Assembly (NCBI RefSeq): GCF_044594925.1
Contig: NZ_CP138991.1
Coordinates: forward strand, 1,550,001 to 1,614,000
Source of the DNA: Maribacter sp044594925
Lineage (GTDB): Bacteria > Bacteroidota > Bacteroidia > Flavobacteriales > Flavobacteriaceae
Length of the DNA: 64,000 nucleotides
Reading direction: 5' to 3'
Made by a program: the position numbers and the translations under genes. The notes under the pieces were generated by a model. That model worked only from the letters and a program-made list of their open reading frames with translations. It was not told the DNA's origin and did not search any database. Within the stretch, counting starts at the first letter, position 1; every line of letters starts with the position of its first letter. Shown piece after piece: positions 28,969-38,605 of the stretch.

Positions 28969-29033
28969 GTAGCAAACTACCTACTATCTTGGGCCCGCTG
29001 CTTTACATTAAACCCATTGACGATGCCAATAAA
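28969..29033 (+). repeat. Decayed third copy of the intergenic repeat
   Basis: The left end AGCAAACTACCT (28971-28982) matches AGTAAACTACCT of copy 2 at 11 of 12 positions. The right end, around GATGCCAATAAA (29022-29033), matches the right ends of both full copies. The 28-bp core and its hairpin are absent, so the piece is about 40 bp shorter. It lies between nagB and the glycosidase gene, with no terminator stem attached. Confidence 0.5.
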
Positions 29034-29084
29034 TCTATGATAAAAAAGGCTTATTTTAGTGCATAAATAGGCTCTTTCCACACT

Positions 29085-30614
29085 ATGTCAAAACGCTTTC
29101 AACTGCTTCTTATACTTCTTAGCCTTAGCTCTTGTGGGGTTTTCAATTCTTTTGAGAAAAGTCCAAAAAGAGAGTTTAGAGGGGTTTGGATAGCCACAGT
29201 CGTAAATATAGACTGGCCAAAAAATGGCAATGACACGGCCGATAAACAAAAGGCCGACTTCTTAAAAATATTGAACTTTTACCAACAACAGAATTATAAT
29301 GCTGTTATCGTCCAGATTAGAGCGGCCGGGGATGCATTCTACCCCTCAGAATTTGCTCCGTGGTCCAGGTTTTTTACCGGGGTAGAAGGAAAAGAACCCA
29401 ACTGGAGCGAAGACAATTTAGCCTGGATGATTTTGGAAGCACATAAAAGAGGTATGGAATTTCATGCTTGGTTAAATCCGTATCGTGCCACATTTGATGA
29501 GGATTTTGAAATACTTAGTGAAACCCATGATTATTGCACGCATCCGGAATGGATGATACATTACGGTAAAAAAAATTACTACAACCCTGGACTTCCGGAA
29601 GTAAGAACTCAATTTTCAAAAATTATCGCAGAAATAGTTGCTAATTATAATATAGATGCTATTCATTTTGATGATTATTTCTACCCTTACAAGATAAAAG
29701 ATGCCGTTTTTAATGATTCTGTATCTTATAACACCTACGCCCAAGAAAACCAATCTTTAGATGACTGGAGGCGTAGTAACATAGATTCTTTGGTGAAAAA
29801 TACGCATCGAACCATAAAATCGATAAAACCATGGGTACAATTCGGAATTAGTCCATTTGGAGTATGGAAAAATAATTCGACAGATCCAAAAGGCTCCGCT
29901 ACTAAAGCAGGGCAAACTACTTATGAGGACCTATACGCAGACCCTTTACTTTGGATGAAAGAGGGTTGGATAGATTATTTAGCCCCGCAAGTATATTGGA
30001 GCATGGACCTGCCAGTGGCATCACACAAAACGATAGTTGACTGGTGGGCAAGAAATAACAATGACACCAAGCTGTATATTGGTAATGGGGCCTATAAGGT
30101 TAGAAATAATAACGATGAAGCGTGGTCAGATAAAAAAGAACTACCAAATCAATTAAAATTAGCCCGCGAGACTCCAGAAATAGATGGAAACATTCTATTC
30201 AGTGCTAAATCTTTACTTAACAATAATACGGACGTAACGCAATATATCAAGAGGAAACTATATAGTAGACCTTCACTTACACCCATCAAGAAAAAAAATA
30301 CAAATCCAATAAACAAAGTAAAACTTGTGCTACAATCACAAGATTCCGAAAATGTGAATTTCACGATTCTTAATCAAGAAAAATACCAATATGCTTTGTT
30401 GTACAAATCTGGCCGAAAGGTAAAACCTGAGTATCCGATAAAAAAGTTACTGGAGAAAATTCTTATAACCAAGAAATCGAAAATTATAAGAATTCCAAAG
30501 GATAAAATATCAGGAAATTACTTTGGACTTTCATTTTTAGATAGATATGGAAGAGAAACCAGACCAGTTGTTTTACATTTAAAGGAAATTAACCAGCATG
30601 ATTCAGAAGAATAA
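29085..30614 (+). CDS. Family 10-like glycosyl hydrolase lipoprotein (GHL10, DigH/YngK-like)
   Basis: A 509-residue lipoprotein with the lipobox at C17 (SLSSC). The catalytic TIM barrel of the GHL10 family spans about residues 28-345 (REFRGVWIATVVNIDWP, VIVQIRAAGDAFYPSEFAPWS, HAWLNPYRA, IDAIHFDDYFYP, LAPQVYWS). The related E. coli DigH cuts peptidoglycan glycan stripped of stem peptides. The remaining 150 residues form an accessory beta-rich tail. Its place between nagB and ampG supports a wall-glycan substrate. It overlaps the ampG start by 17 bp, showing translational coupling. Confidence 0.88.
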   Translation: MSKRFQLLLILLSLSSCGVFNSFEKSPKREFRGVWIATVVNIDWPKNGNDTADKQKADFLKILNFYQQQNYNAVIVQIRAAGDAFYPSEFAPWSRFFTGVEGKEPNWSEDNLAWMILEAHKRGMEFHAWLNPYRATFDEDFEILSETHDYCTHPEWMIHYGKKNYYNPGLPEVRTQFSKIIAEIVANYNIDAIHFDDYFYPYKIKDAVFNDSVSYNTYAQENQSLDDWRRSNIDSLVKNTHRTIKSIKPWVQFGISPFGVWKNNSTDPKGSATKAGQTTYEDLYADPLLWMKEGWIDYLAPQVYWSMDLPVASHKTIVDWWARNNNDTKLYIGNGAYKVRNNNDEAWSDKKELPNQLKLARETPEIDGNILFSAKSLLNNNTDVTQYIKRKLYSRPSLTPIKKKNTNPINKVKLVLQSQDSENVNFTILNQEKYQYALLYKSGRKVKPEYPIKKLLEKILITKKSKIIRIPKDKISGNYFGLSFLDRYGRETRPVVLHLKEINQHDSEE

Positions 30615-31872
30615 ATGGGCCTGGGCCTGGGTCCCGACACTCTATTTTGCGCAAGGTTTACCATACGCCTTGGTAGTAACAGTATCCGTTATTATGTACA
30701 AAAGATTGGGTTTTAGTAATGCTGACCTAGGTTTATACACTAGTTTATTGTATTTGCCTTGGGTCATTAAACCCTTGTGGAGCCCGTTTGTTGATTTAAA
30801 AAGCACCAAACGTAATTGGTTTTTAGGAATGCAGCTTTTGGCTTCAGTGGCACTTTTAGCAATCGGGTTAACACTGCCAACCAACATTTTCTTTGTAACC
30901 AGCTTAGCCTGTTTTTGGATGGTAGCTTTTGCCTCTGCTACAAACGATATTGCTACCGATGGTTATTATATGATCGGCTTAACCGAGGACAATCAGTCTT
31001 TCTTCGTTGGCATGCGAAGCGTATTCTACAAATTGGCAAATGTCACAGGACAAGGGTTACTTGTGGTGCTTGCAGGATTTTTAGAAAACAAATATGGTGA
31101 TAATACCAAGGCATGGTCCTACACGATGATTTGCGCCGGTTCTATTATGCTCTTCATGACGCTAACAAATTTCATCGCCACACCAAAATTTGAAAGTTCG
31201 GATGCTATCGTCCTAGAGAAACCTAAGGGGTTTTGGGAGGTTTTTGTTTCATTCTTTAAAAAACCGGGTATGGGAATGGCCATCACTTTTATTCTATTCT
31301 TTAGACTTGGGGAATCGCAATTAGTTAAAATGGCCTCGCCCTTTCTATTGGACCCGACATCGGTAGGAGGTCTTGGATATAGTACTTCAGAAGTAGGGAC
31401 AATTTACGGTACTATAGGCGTCGTTTTCTTAACCGTTGGAGGTATTTTAGGAGGTATATTAATATCAAGGGATGGCTTAAAAAAATGGATGCTACCCATG
31501 CTTATTTCCCTTAACGCTCCCAACGCACTTTATGCCATATTAGCATTAACGGGAACTACTGAAGCTTGGGCCGTGACAGGAACCGTAATTGTGGAACAAT
31601 TTGGCTATGGTTTTGGTATCGCTGGTTTTATGGTATATCTCATTTATGTGGCTGAAGGAAATTCAAAAACCTCTCATTATGCCCTAGCAACTGGATTTAT
31701 GGCATTAGGGATGATGTTGCCCGGATTAATCAGTGGTTTTATGCAAGAGTGGTTAGGTTACGATGGATTCTTTATTTGGGTAGTAGTAGCGGCACTACCG
31801 GCATTTATATTATTGAAGTTTATAAAATATCCCCCAAATTTTGGTAAGGCAAAAGCAGAAGATAAATTATGA
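30598..31872 (+). CDS. ampG: AmpG-like muropeptide permease (MFS)
   Basis: A 424-residue major-facilitator protein with about 12 membrane segments. The start WVPTLYFAQGLPYALV and the block LPWVIKPLWSPFVD after the second segment are typical of the AmpG/acetyl-CoA-transporter-like branch, as is ASATNDIATDGYYM. It should import GlcNAc-1,6-anhydroMurNAc (with or without peptide) across the inner membrane. Overlaps with both neighbours (17 bp upstream, 4 bp downstream) bind it tightly to the glycosidase and nagZ genes. Confidence 0.88.
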   Translation: MIQKNKWAWAWVPTLYFAQGLPYALVVTVSVIMYKRLGFSNADLGLYTSLLYLPWVIKPLWSPFVDLKSTKRNWFLGMQLLASVALLAIGLTLPTNIFFVTSLACFWMVAFASATNDIATDGYYMIGLTEDNQSFFVGMRSVFYKLANVTGQGLLVVLAGFLENKYGDNTKAWSYTMICAGSIMLFMTLTNFIATPKFESSDAIVLEKPKGFWEVFVSFFKKPGMGMAITFILFFRLGESQLVKMASPFLLDPTSVGGLGYSTSEVGTIYGTIGVVFLTVGGILGGILISRDGLKKWMLPMLISLNAPNALYAILALTGTTEAWAVTGTVIVEQFGYGFGIAGFMVYLIYVAEGNSKTSHYALATGFMALGMMLPGLISGFMQEWLGYDGFFIWVVVAALPAFILLKFIKYPPNFGKAKAEDKL

Positions 31873-33440
31873 TGGATTACTTTAGTGCTGAGAAACAACT
31901 TTCATTAGAAGAAAAAGTTGGGCAACTTTTTATGCCTGCGGCATTTATTAATGATACAGAAGAGGAGGTTCAAGAACTTGAGTCACTTATAACAAAACAT
32001 GCCATAGGAGGTATCTGCTTTTTCCATTCAAGAGCTAGTGCGGCCACCAACTACGAAGGAAAAAAACCCGTTGTATACAATGAAAATAGTCTAGAGGTTC
32101 TAAAATCCCTAATTAACAGGTATCAAAAAATTTCAAAATATCCACTTCTAATAGCTATAGACGCCGAATGGGGCCTGGCTATGCGTATAGAAAATACAAC
32201 AAAATACCCGTATGCCATAACACTTGGAGCCATCCAGGACGATGTATCACTAATCTATGAAGTAGGGAAAAACATTGCCAAGGATTGTAAAAGCGCAGGT
32301 ATCCATTGGAATCTTTCCCCTGTTACGGATATAAATAATAATCCGAGGAATCCTGTAATTGGTTACCGTTCTTTTGGAGATAACAGGGAGAGCGTTACTT
32401 CAAAATCCATTGCATACGTAAAAGGCACGGAGAGTGAAGGTATTTTGACGAGTGCTAAACATTTTCCCGGCCATGGAGATACGGCAACAGATTCGCATCT
32501 GGGGCTTCCCGTCATCAATAAATCAAAAGAAGAACTACTTGAAAATGAACTATATCCGTTTCAAAAATTAATAAATGAAGAAGTAGATAGTGTAATGGTA
32601 GGCCATTTATCCGTTCCTGCTCTTTCAATGGACGAAAATATGCCTTCAAGCATTTCAAAAAATATAATCAAAGGGGTGTTAAGAGAAGAAATGCAATTTA
32701 AAGGCGTAGTTATCTCCGATGCGCTAAATATGCATGCAGTTTCAAAAAACTATCCTGTGCCTGGTGAATTAGAATGGTTGGCATTTGATGCTGGAAATGA
32801 CGTCTTATGCTTTGCGGAACATACCAAAGAGGGTATTGAAAGAATCTTGGAGAACGCTTACGAAAATCAAATTAACGAAAGCTTTCAGCGTGTTTGGAAA
32901 CTAAAAGAAAAAGCCATAAATAATGTAAAGAACAGTAATGATACTTCTGCACCAAATTGGGAGGCAAAAAACCTAAATTACGCAATTGCGGAAAAAAGTC
33001 TCACCCTCTTAAAAGGTTCTGATAAGGAAATAGCTGAATTCAGAAATACGGACTTTTGTACTGTAACCTTTAAACGATTTAATGAAAAGGAAACCAGCGC
33101 AGAAATCTTAGCGTCGTTAGCACTTTTAAAATCCGAGGTCTCTAGAGAGAATGAAGTACTTCTATTACTAACTCCACCACACGTAAAACCAGTAGATAAC
33201 TTTGGTTTTTTAGAAGAGGAAATTAACTTCGTCAATCAGTTATTGGCAGAAAAGAAAGTAGTGCTCTATCATTATGGGAATCCATATGCCTTGAAACACT
33301 TTGAACTAGAAAAATCACTAGCAACTGTAGTGGTATATCAAGATTTTTCTGAATTTCAAGAAGTTGCTACCTCCCATTTTTTAGGCAAGACAAAAGCGAT
33401 GGGAAAATTACCGTTTCAACTAAAAGCTAACGCATTTTAA
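31869..33440 (+). CDS. nagZ: Glycoside hydrolase family 3 beta-N-acetylhexosaminidase (NagZ-like)
   Basis: A 523-residue protein without a signal peptide, so cytoplasmic. The NagZ-type loop K197-HFPGHGDTATDSH carries the Asp-His acid/base dyad, and D284 in VVISDALNM is the expected nucleophile. It removes GlcNAc from GlcNAc-anhydroMurNAc. E. coli NagZ has about 340 residues; the additional 170 or so at the C-terminus correspond to the second domain present in Gram-positive and Bacteroidota GH3 enzymes. It overlaps ampG by 4 bp (ATGA). Confidence 0.9.
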   Translation: MMDYFSAEKQLSLEEKVGQLFMPAAFINDTEEEVQELESLITKHAIGGICFFHSRASAATNYEGKKPVVYNENSLEVLKSLINRYQKISKYPLLIAIDAEWGLAMRIENTTKYPYAITLGAIQDDVSLIYEVGKNIAKDCKSAGIHWNLSPVTDINNNPRNPVIGYRSFGDNRESVTSKSIAYVKGTESEGILTSAKHFPGHGDTATDSHLGLPVINKSKEELLENELYPFQKLINEEVDSVMVGHLSVPALSMDENMPSSISKNIIKGVLREEMQFKGVVISDALNMHAVSKNYPVPGELEWLAFDAGNDVLCFAEHTKEGIERILENAYENQINESFQRVWKLKEKAINNVKNSNDTSAPNWEAKNLNYAIAEKSLTLLKGSDKEIAEFRNTDFCTVTFKRFNEKETSAEILASLALLKSEVSRENEVLLLLTPPHVKPVDNFGFLEEEINFVNQLLAEKKVVLYHYGNPYALKHFELEKSLATVVVYQDFSEFQEVATSHFLGKTKAMGKLPFQLKANAF

Positions 33441-33455
33441 ATTGTTTTAACCGAT

Positions 33456-34532
33456 ATGAAAAAATATAAGATTCTAGGACTAATGTCCGGTACTTCCTTA
33501 GATGGATTAGATCTTGCTTACTGCCATTTAGAAGATATCAACGGGAAATGGGAGTATAAAATAAAGAATACTAAAAGTGTAAGCTACACGGAGGAGCTGC
33601 AATTGGAGCTTAAAGATTCCATTCATCTATCGGCAGAGCGTTTACTTGGATTTCATAACACCTATGGTACTTGGCTGGGCGAACAGGCAAAAAACTTCAT
33701 TGAAGAAGAAAAACTCGAAGTAGATTATATTGCAAGTCACGGACATACATCACATCATAGACCAGAATTGGGATTGACCTTTCAGATGGGTTCGGGACAG
33801 CATCTGGCCAATGCGGCCGCTACAAGGGTCATTTGTGATTTTAGGTCAAACGACTTGGCATTAGGTGGTCAAGGAGCACCCTTGGTGCCTATTGGAGATC
33901 ACTTATTTTTTGGCGCCTACGATTTTTGCTTAAACCTAGGAGGTATCAGTAACATTTCATTTGAACTAAAAAACAAGCGTATTGCCTATGATATTGGTCT
34001 GGCGAACATGATATTGAATTATATTACTCAAAAAATAGGGTTGGCCTATGACCAAGGTGGCGAAATGGCAAGGTCGGGTAAAATCAATTCCGTTATGTTG
34101 CAACGTCTTAATGATTTAAAGTATTACCTCTTACCACATCCAAAATCTATAGGGTACGAGTGGTTTTTAGAAGAAGTAGTGCCTATTGTGGAGGATACCA
34201 AGGATAGTGTAGAAAATCTTTTGCACACAGCAATACATCACATCTGTGAAAAAGTTGCGCAACAAATACAACTCAACTCCAGAAATGACGAACAACAAGT
34301 ATTGGTTACCGGTGGGGGAGCCCTGAATATTTTTCTAATTGATATTTTAAAGGAAAAGCTTGGAGAACAGACTACTGTAATTGTTCCAGAACCGATTTTG
34401 ATAGAATTTAAAGAGGCGCTTGTATTCGCATTGATGGGTGCTTTACGCATAGAACGCAAAATAAACGTACTAAGTTCAGTAACAGGCGCAAAACGAGATT
34501 CTTCCAGCGGTGTTATTTACCTCCCTAATTAA
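33456..34532 (+). CDS. anmK: Anhydro-N-acetylmuramic acid kinase
   Basis: A 358-residue cytoplasmic kinase that opens the 1,6-anhydro ring and phosphorylates anhydroMurNAc to MurNAc-6-P, the substrate of MurQ. The start LGLMSGTSLDGLDLAYC is diagnostic, and DFRSNDLALGGQGAPLVPIGDHLFF and VLVTGGGALNIFL are the other ASKHA-fold motifs. It follows nagZ by 15 bp and is the last gene of the nagB-to-anmK run. MurQ is encoded on the opposite strand about 6.6 kb away. Confidence 0.95.
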   Translation: MKKYKILGLMSGTSLDGLDLAYCHLEDINGKWEYKIKNTKSVSYTEELQLELKDSIHLSAERLLGFHNTYGTWLGEQAKNFIEEEKLEVDYIASHGHTSHHRPELGLTFQMGSGQHLANAAATRVICDFRSNDLALGGQGAPLVPIGDHLFFGAYDFCLNLGGISNISFELKNKRIAYDIGLANMILNYITQKIGLAYDQGGEMARSGKINSVMLQRLNDLKYYLLPHPKSIGYEWFLEEVVPIVEDTKDSVENLLHTAIHHICEKVAQQIQLNSRNDEQQVLVTGGGALNIFLIDILKEKLGEQTTVIVPEPILIEFKEALVFALMGALRIERKINVLSSVTGAKRDSSSGVIYLPN

Positions 34533-34568
34533 TAGATTTAAATAAAAAGCGAAAGAAAAAATAATAAA

Positions 34569-34829
34569 ATGTCAGAAAAACAAAGAAAAGCAACGGCCTA
34601 TTGGAAAGAAAATGTGAGGTATCTTTTTGTTCTTCTCACCATTTGGTTCTTGGTATCTTACGGAGCAGGTATTTTATTCAAAGACGCCTTGGATAGTATA
34701 AAGTTAGGAGGCTTTAAATTAGGTTTTTGGTTTGCCCAGCAAGGAGCTATATATGTTTTTGTAGTACTCATATTTGTTTACGTCCGGCTTATGAACAAAC
34801 TCGATAAAAAATATGGTTATGATGAATAG
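34569..34829 (+). CDS. DUF4212 small subunit of a sodium/solute symporter
   Basis: An 86-residue membrane protein with two hydrophobic segments (about 20-40 and 52-72), preceded by KATAYWKENVRY, typical of DUF4212. These small proteins are encoded directly before a large sodium:solute symporter of the acetate/propionate branch and are taken to be its accessory subunit. The large partner starts 122 bp downstream. Its own promoter may lie in the short gap after anmK, since the function changes here. Confidence 0.9.
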   Translation: MSEKQRKATAYWKENVRYLFVLLTIWFLVSYGAGILFKDALDSIKLGGFKLGFWFAQQGAIYVFVVLIFVYVRLMNKLDKKYGYDE

Positions 34830-34861
34830 TTAGCAGTTAGCAAAAAATAATTCTAATAACA

Positions 34862-34924
34862 AACAACGAAAAACAATTAACGAACAACGAAAAAAGAAGA
34901 ACTAACAACGAACAACAGGAAACA
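34862..34924 (+). repeat. Three tandem 21-bp units headed by AACAACGAA
   Basis: AACAACGAA begins at 34862, 34883 and 34904, exactly 21 bp apart each time, while the rest of each unit varies but stays A-rich. The array fills the gap between the two symporter genes and ends 27 bp before the large-subunit ATG. The same word also occurs at 44143-44151, 17 bp before lepB. It could be a binding array, an unstructured ribosome-loading region, or slipped-strand debris. Confidence 0.65.
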
Positions 34925-34951
34925 AACACTAAATAACCAAAAAACCACCAA

Positions 34952-36646
34952 ATGACTGTTCAAACCTGGACGTATTTACTTGTCGGAATAACCTTTGCCC
35001 TTTACATAGGAATTGCAATATGGTCTAGAGCCGGCTCTACAAAAGAATTTTATGTGGCTGGTGGCGGAGTTTCACCACTAGCAAATGGTATGGCCACGGC
35101 AGCAGATTGGATGTCAGCGGCTTCTTTCATTTCAATGGCGGGCATTATCGCTTTTGCAGGATATGACGGCTCTGTATACCTGATGGGTTGGACGGGTGGT
35201 TATGTACTTTTAGCGCTTTTGCTAGCTCCTTACCTCCGCAAATTCGGAAAATTCACGGTTCCTGATTTTATCGGTGACCGATACTATTCAAAAACGGCAC
35301 GCATAGTTGCCGTTATCTGTGCACTTATTGTCTCTTTTACCTACGTCGCAGGACAGATGCGAGGCGTAGGTGTGGTATTCTCACGTTTTCTTGAAGTAGA
35401 TATCAACACAGGTGTGATCATTGGTATGATTATCGTATTATTTTATGCAGTACTTGGTGGTATGAAAGGAATCACCTATACCCAAGTAGCACAATATTGT
35501 GTATTGATTTTTGCTTTTATGGTACCTGCTATTTTTATTTCTATTCAAATGACGGGAAACCCTATTCCGCAACTAGGTATGGGCACTACCCTATCAGATG
35601 GTTCGGGAACTTATTTACTAGATAAGCTAGACGGACTTTCGACCCAACTTGGATTTAACGCGTATACGGATGGTTCAAAATCTGTAACGGACGTATTTGC
35701 CATTACACTGGCATTAATGGTAGGTACAGCAGGGTTGCCACATGTCATCGTTCGTTTTTTTACGGTAAAAAGAGTGAAAGATGCCAGAAAATCTGCCGGA
35801 CTGGCACTTTTACTAATTGCTATTTTATATACCACGGCTCCTGCCGTTGCCGTATTCGCCAGAACGAATATGATAAATACCGTAAGCAATAAGGAATACA
35901 GTTCCATGCCAGAATGGTTCAAAAACTGGGAAACTACAGGTTTATTAAGCTTCACGGACAAGAACAACGATGGTCTTATTCAATACCTTGCTGATCCTGA
36001 AAAAAATGAACTTATTGTAGACAGGGATATAATGGTACTGGCCAACCCAGAAATTGCCAATCTACCCGCTTGGGTAATTGCGTTGGTGGCGGCTGGCGGA
36101 CTTGCTGCAGCACTATCTACAGCGGCAGGTTTGTTACTGGTAATATCCGCATCCGTTTCTCACGATTTGATAAAAAAAGTTTTTCGTCCAAATATTTCAG
36201 AAAAAGGAGAACTCTGGGCGGCAAGAGGTGCTGCTACTGTTGCAGTAATTATTGCAGGGTATTTCGGAATAAATCCACCCGGATTTGTTGCTGCGGTAGT
36301 CGCTTTGGCATTTGGCCTGGCGGCAGCTTCATTCTTCCCGGCAATAGTTCTTGGTATCTTTTACAAAAAAATGAACAAAGAAGGAGCTATCGCTGGTATG
36401 GTCGTCGGTATTTTATTGATGTTATTCTATATGACCAAGTTCAAATTTGGTTGGTTCGGTGGAGGAACGCAGGCCGATTGGTGGTTTGGAATATCTCCTG
36501 AAGGCTTTGGTAGTATAGCTATGCTCGCTAATTTTATAGTAGCCATAATCATACTTCAATTTACGCCTAGCCCACCTCAAAACGTGCAGGATATTGTAGA
36601 AAATATTAGAATTCCAAGTGGCGCAGGTGAAGCATCCGACCATTAA
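34952..36646 (+). CDS. Sodium:solute symporter large subunit (acetate permease type)
   Basis: A 564-residue inner-membrane protein with about 13 hydrophobic segments. The solute:sodium symporter signature is clear (FYVAGGGVSPLANGMATAADWMSAASF; GTAGLPHVIVRFFTVK). A loop of about 90 residues between later segments (around 315-365, with DKNNDGLIQYL) is typical of the ActP-related form that pairs with DUF4212. Acetate or a similar short carboxylate is the likely cargo, because acetyl-CoA synthetase follows 31 bp later. Confidence 0.9.
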   Translation: MTVQTWTYLLVGITFALYIGIAIWSRAGSTKEFYVAGGGVSPLANGMATAADWMSAASFISMAGIIAFAGYDGSVYLMGWTGGYVLLALLLAPYLRKFGKFTVPDFIGDRYYSKTARIVAVICALIVSFTYVAGQMRGVGVVFSRFLEVDINTGVIIGMIIVLFYAVLGGMKGITYTQVAQYCVLIFAFMVPAIFISIQMTGNPIPQLGMGTTLSDGSGTYLLDKLDGLSTQLGFNAYTDGSKSVTDVFAITLALMVGTAGLPHVIVRFFTVKRVKDARKSAGLALLLIAILYTTAPAVAVFARTNMINTVSNKEYSSMPEWFKNWETTGLLSFTDKNNDGLIQYLADPEKNELIVDRDIMVLANPEIANLPAWVIALVAAGGLAAALSTAAGLLLVISASVSHDLIKKVFRPNISEKGELWAARGAATVAVIIAGYFGINPPGFVAAVVALAFGLAAASFFPAIVLGIFYKKMNKEGAIAGMVVGILLMLFYMTKFKFGWFGGGTQADWWFGISPEGFGSIAMLANFIVAIIILQFTPSPPQNVQDIVENIRIPSGAGEASDH

Positions 36647-36677
36647 TTATTATTTTAGTTAAAATCTATTTTTTAAG

Positions 36678-38585
36678 ATGAGTAATTACCACATAAAACA
36701 TTTAGAAGAGTATTATCAAGTGTACCGTAAATCGGTTCGAAATCCAGAAGCATTTTGGGAAGAAATAGCCGAAGAACACTTTGTTTGGCGTAAAAGATGG
36801 AATAAGGTACTCAGCTGGGATTTTTCCAAACCTGAGGTAAAGTGGTTTGAAGGTGCGCAATTAAATATTACCGAAAATTGTTTAGACCGCCATTTACCCA
36901 CCCGTGGTGATAAAACCGCTATTCTTTTTGAACCCAACGACCCCAAAGAAGAAGCGGAACACATTAGCTATCATCAGTTACACGAACGGGTATGCAGAAT
37001 GGCAAATGTGCTTTTAGAAAAAGGCATTAAAAAAGGGGATCGTGTGTGTATCTATCTTCCTATGATTCCAGAACTGGCCGTATCGGTTTTAGCTTGTGCA
37101 CGTATCGGAGCCATACATTCGGTAGTTTTTGCCGGTTTTTCGGCAAATGCATTATCAACACGTATCAATGATTCAGATTGTAAAATGGTCATTACCTCTG
37201 ATGGTTCTTACCGGGGTGCAAAAACTATCGATTTAAAAGGAATCGTAGATAAAGCCCTTGAAGATTGCGCGGGAGTACAATCGGTTTTGGTAGCCAAAAG
37301 AATCAATAGCACTATTGAAATGAAACAAGGTCGTGACGAATGGCTACAGCCCTTATTGGACAATGCCTATGCAGACCATGTTGCTGAGATAATGAATGCA
37401 GAAGACCCCTTATTCATCTTGTATACCTCTGGATCTACAGGAAAACCAAAAGGCATGGTACATACAACAGCTGGTTATATGGTTTACACGGCCTATACCT
37501 TCAAAAATGTTTTTCAATATAAAGAAGAAGATGTTTATTGGTGCACTGCTGATATCGGTTGGATCACTGGCCACTCCTATATTGTTTACGGACCCTTAGC
37601 AAATGGAGCTACAACGGTAATGTTCGAAGGTGTTCCCTCCTACCCGGACTTTGGAAGGTTTTGGGATGTTGTTCAAAAACATAAAGTAACGCAGTTTTAT
37701 ACGGCCCCAACCGCCATCAGGGCACTTGCAAAGGAAAATTTAGATTTTGTAGAAAAATATGACCTTTCTAGTTTAAAGGTCTTAGGATCGGTTGGCGAAC
37801 CCATAAACGAAGAAGCATGGCATTGGTACAATAATAATGTTGGTAAAAAAAACAGCCCTATCGTAGATACTTGGTGGCAAACAGAAACAGGTGGTATAAT
37901 GATAACACCTATACCCTATGTAACGCCCACTACCCCTACCTATGCCACTCTACCATTCATTGGTATACAACCCGCACTAATGGATGAGCATGCGAAAGAA
38001 ATAAAAGGCAACCAAGTAGATGGCAGACTTTGCATTAAATTCCCTTGGCCATCCATGGCGCGAACCATATGGGGCAATCATGAACGCTACAGAGACACTT
38101 ATTTTTCCGCCTATGAGAATATGTATTTTACGGGTGACGGTGCCTTAAGAGATGCGGTAGGCTATTATCGTATTACAGGACGTGTAGATGATGTCATCAT
38201 TGTTTCTGGCCATAATCTAGGAACGGCTCCAATAGAGGACTCTATTAATGAGCACCCGGCGGTAGCTGAATCTGCCATCGTAGGATTTCCACATGATGTT
38301 AAAGGGAATGCCCTTTATGGTTACGTCATTCTAAAAGAAATAGGAGAAGATAGAAATCGAGATAATTTAAAAAAAGAAATTAACCAGCAAATAACGGAAC
38401 AGATCGGCCCTATTGCCAAGCTAGATAAAATTCAGTTTGTGCCAGGACTTCCAAAAACAAGAAGTGGTAAAATTATGCGCCGTATACTGCGGAAAATAGC
38501 TGGCAAGGACACTTCTAATTTAGGGGATACAAGTACCTTATTAAATCCTGAGGTGGTTAAAGAAATTATGGATAATTCACTTTAG
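36678..38585 (+). CDS. acs: Acetate--CoA ligase
   Basis: A 635-residue AMP-forming acetyl-CoA synthetase of normal length. The ATP loop YTSGSTGKPKGM, the DTWWQTETGG motif that shapes the acetate pocket, the hinge region TGRVDDVIIVSGHNLGTAPIE, and the C-terminal RSGKIMRRILRKI with its adenylation lysine are all intact. It activates acetate brought in by the upstream symporter. It converges on the MFS gene, with a 20-bp gap and no clear terminator. Confidence 0.97.
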   Translation: MSNYHIKHLEEYYQVYRKSVRNPEAFWEEIAEEHFVWRKRWNKVLSWDFSKPEVKWFEGAQLNITENCLDRHLPTRGDKTAILFEPNDPKEEAEHISYHQLHERVCRMANVLLEKGIKKGDRVCIYLPMIPELAVSVLACARIGAIHSVVFAGFSANALSTRINDSDCKMVITSDGSYRGAKTIDLKGIVDKALEDCAGVQSVLVAKRINSTIEMKQGRDEWLQPLLDNAYADHVAEIMNAEDPLFILYTSGSTGKPKGMVHTTAGYMVYTAYTFKNVFQYKEEDVYWCTADIGWITGHSYIVYGPLANGATTVMFEGVPSYPDFGRFWDVVQKHKVTQFYTAPTAIRALAKENLDFVEKYDLSSLKVLGSVGEPINEEAWHWYNNNVGKKNSPIVDTWWQTETGGIMITPIPYVTPTTPTYATLPFIGIQPALMDEHAKEIKGNQVDGRLCIKFPWPSMARTIWGNHERYRDTYFSAYENMYFTGDGALRDAVGYYRITGRVDDVIIVSGHNLGTAPIEDSINEHPAVAESAIVGFPHDVKGNALYGYVILKEIGEDRNRDNLKKEINQQITEQIGPIAKLDKIQFVPGLPKTRSGKIMRRILRKIAGKDTSNLGDTSTLLNPEVVKEIMDNSL

Positions 38586-38605
38586 AACATAGGAAGTCAT
38601 TCGCA

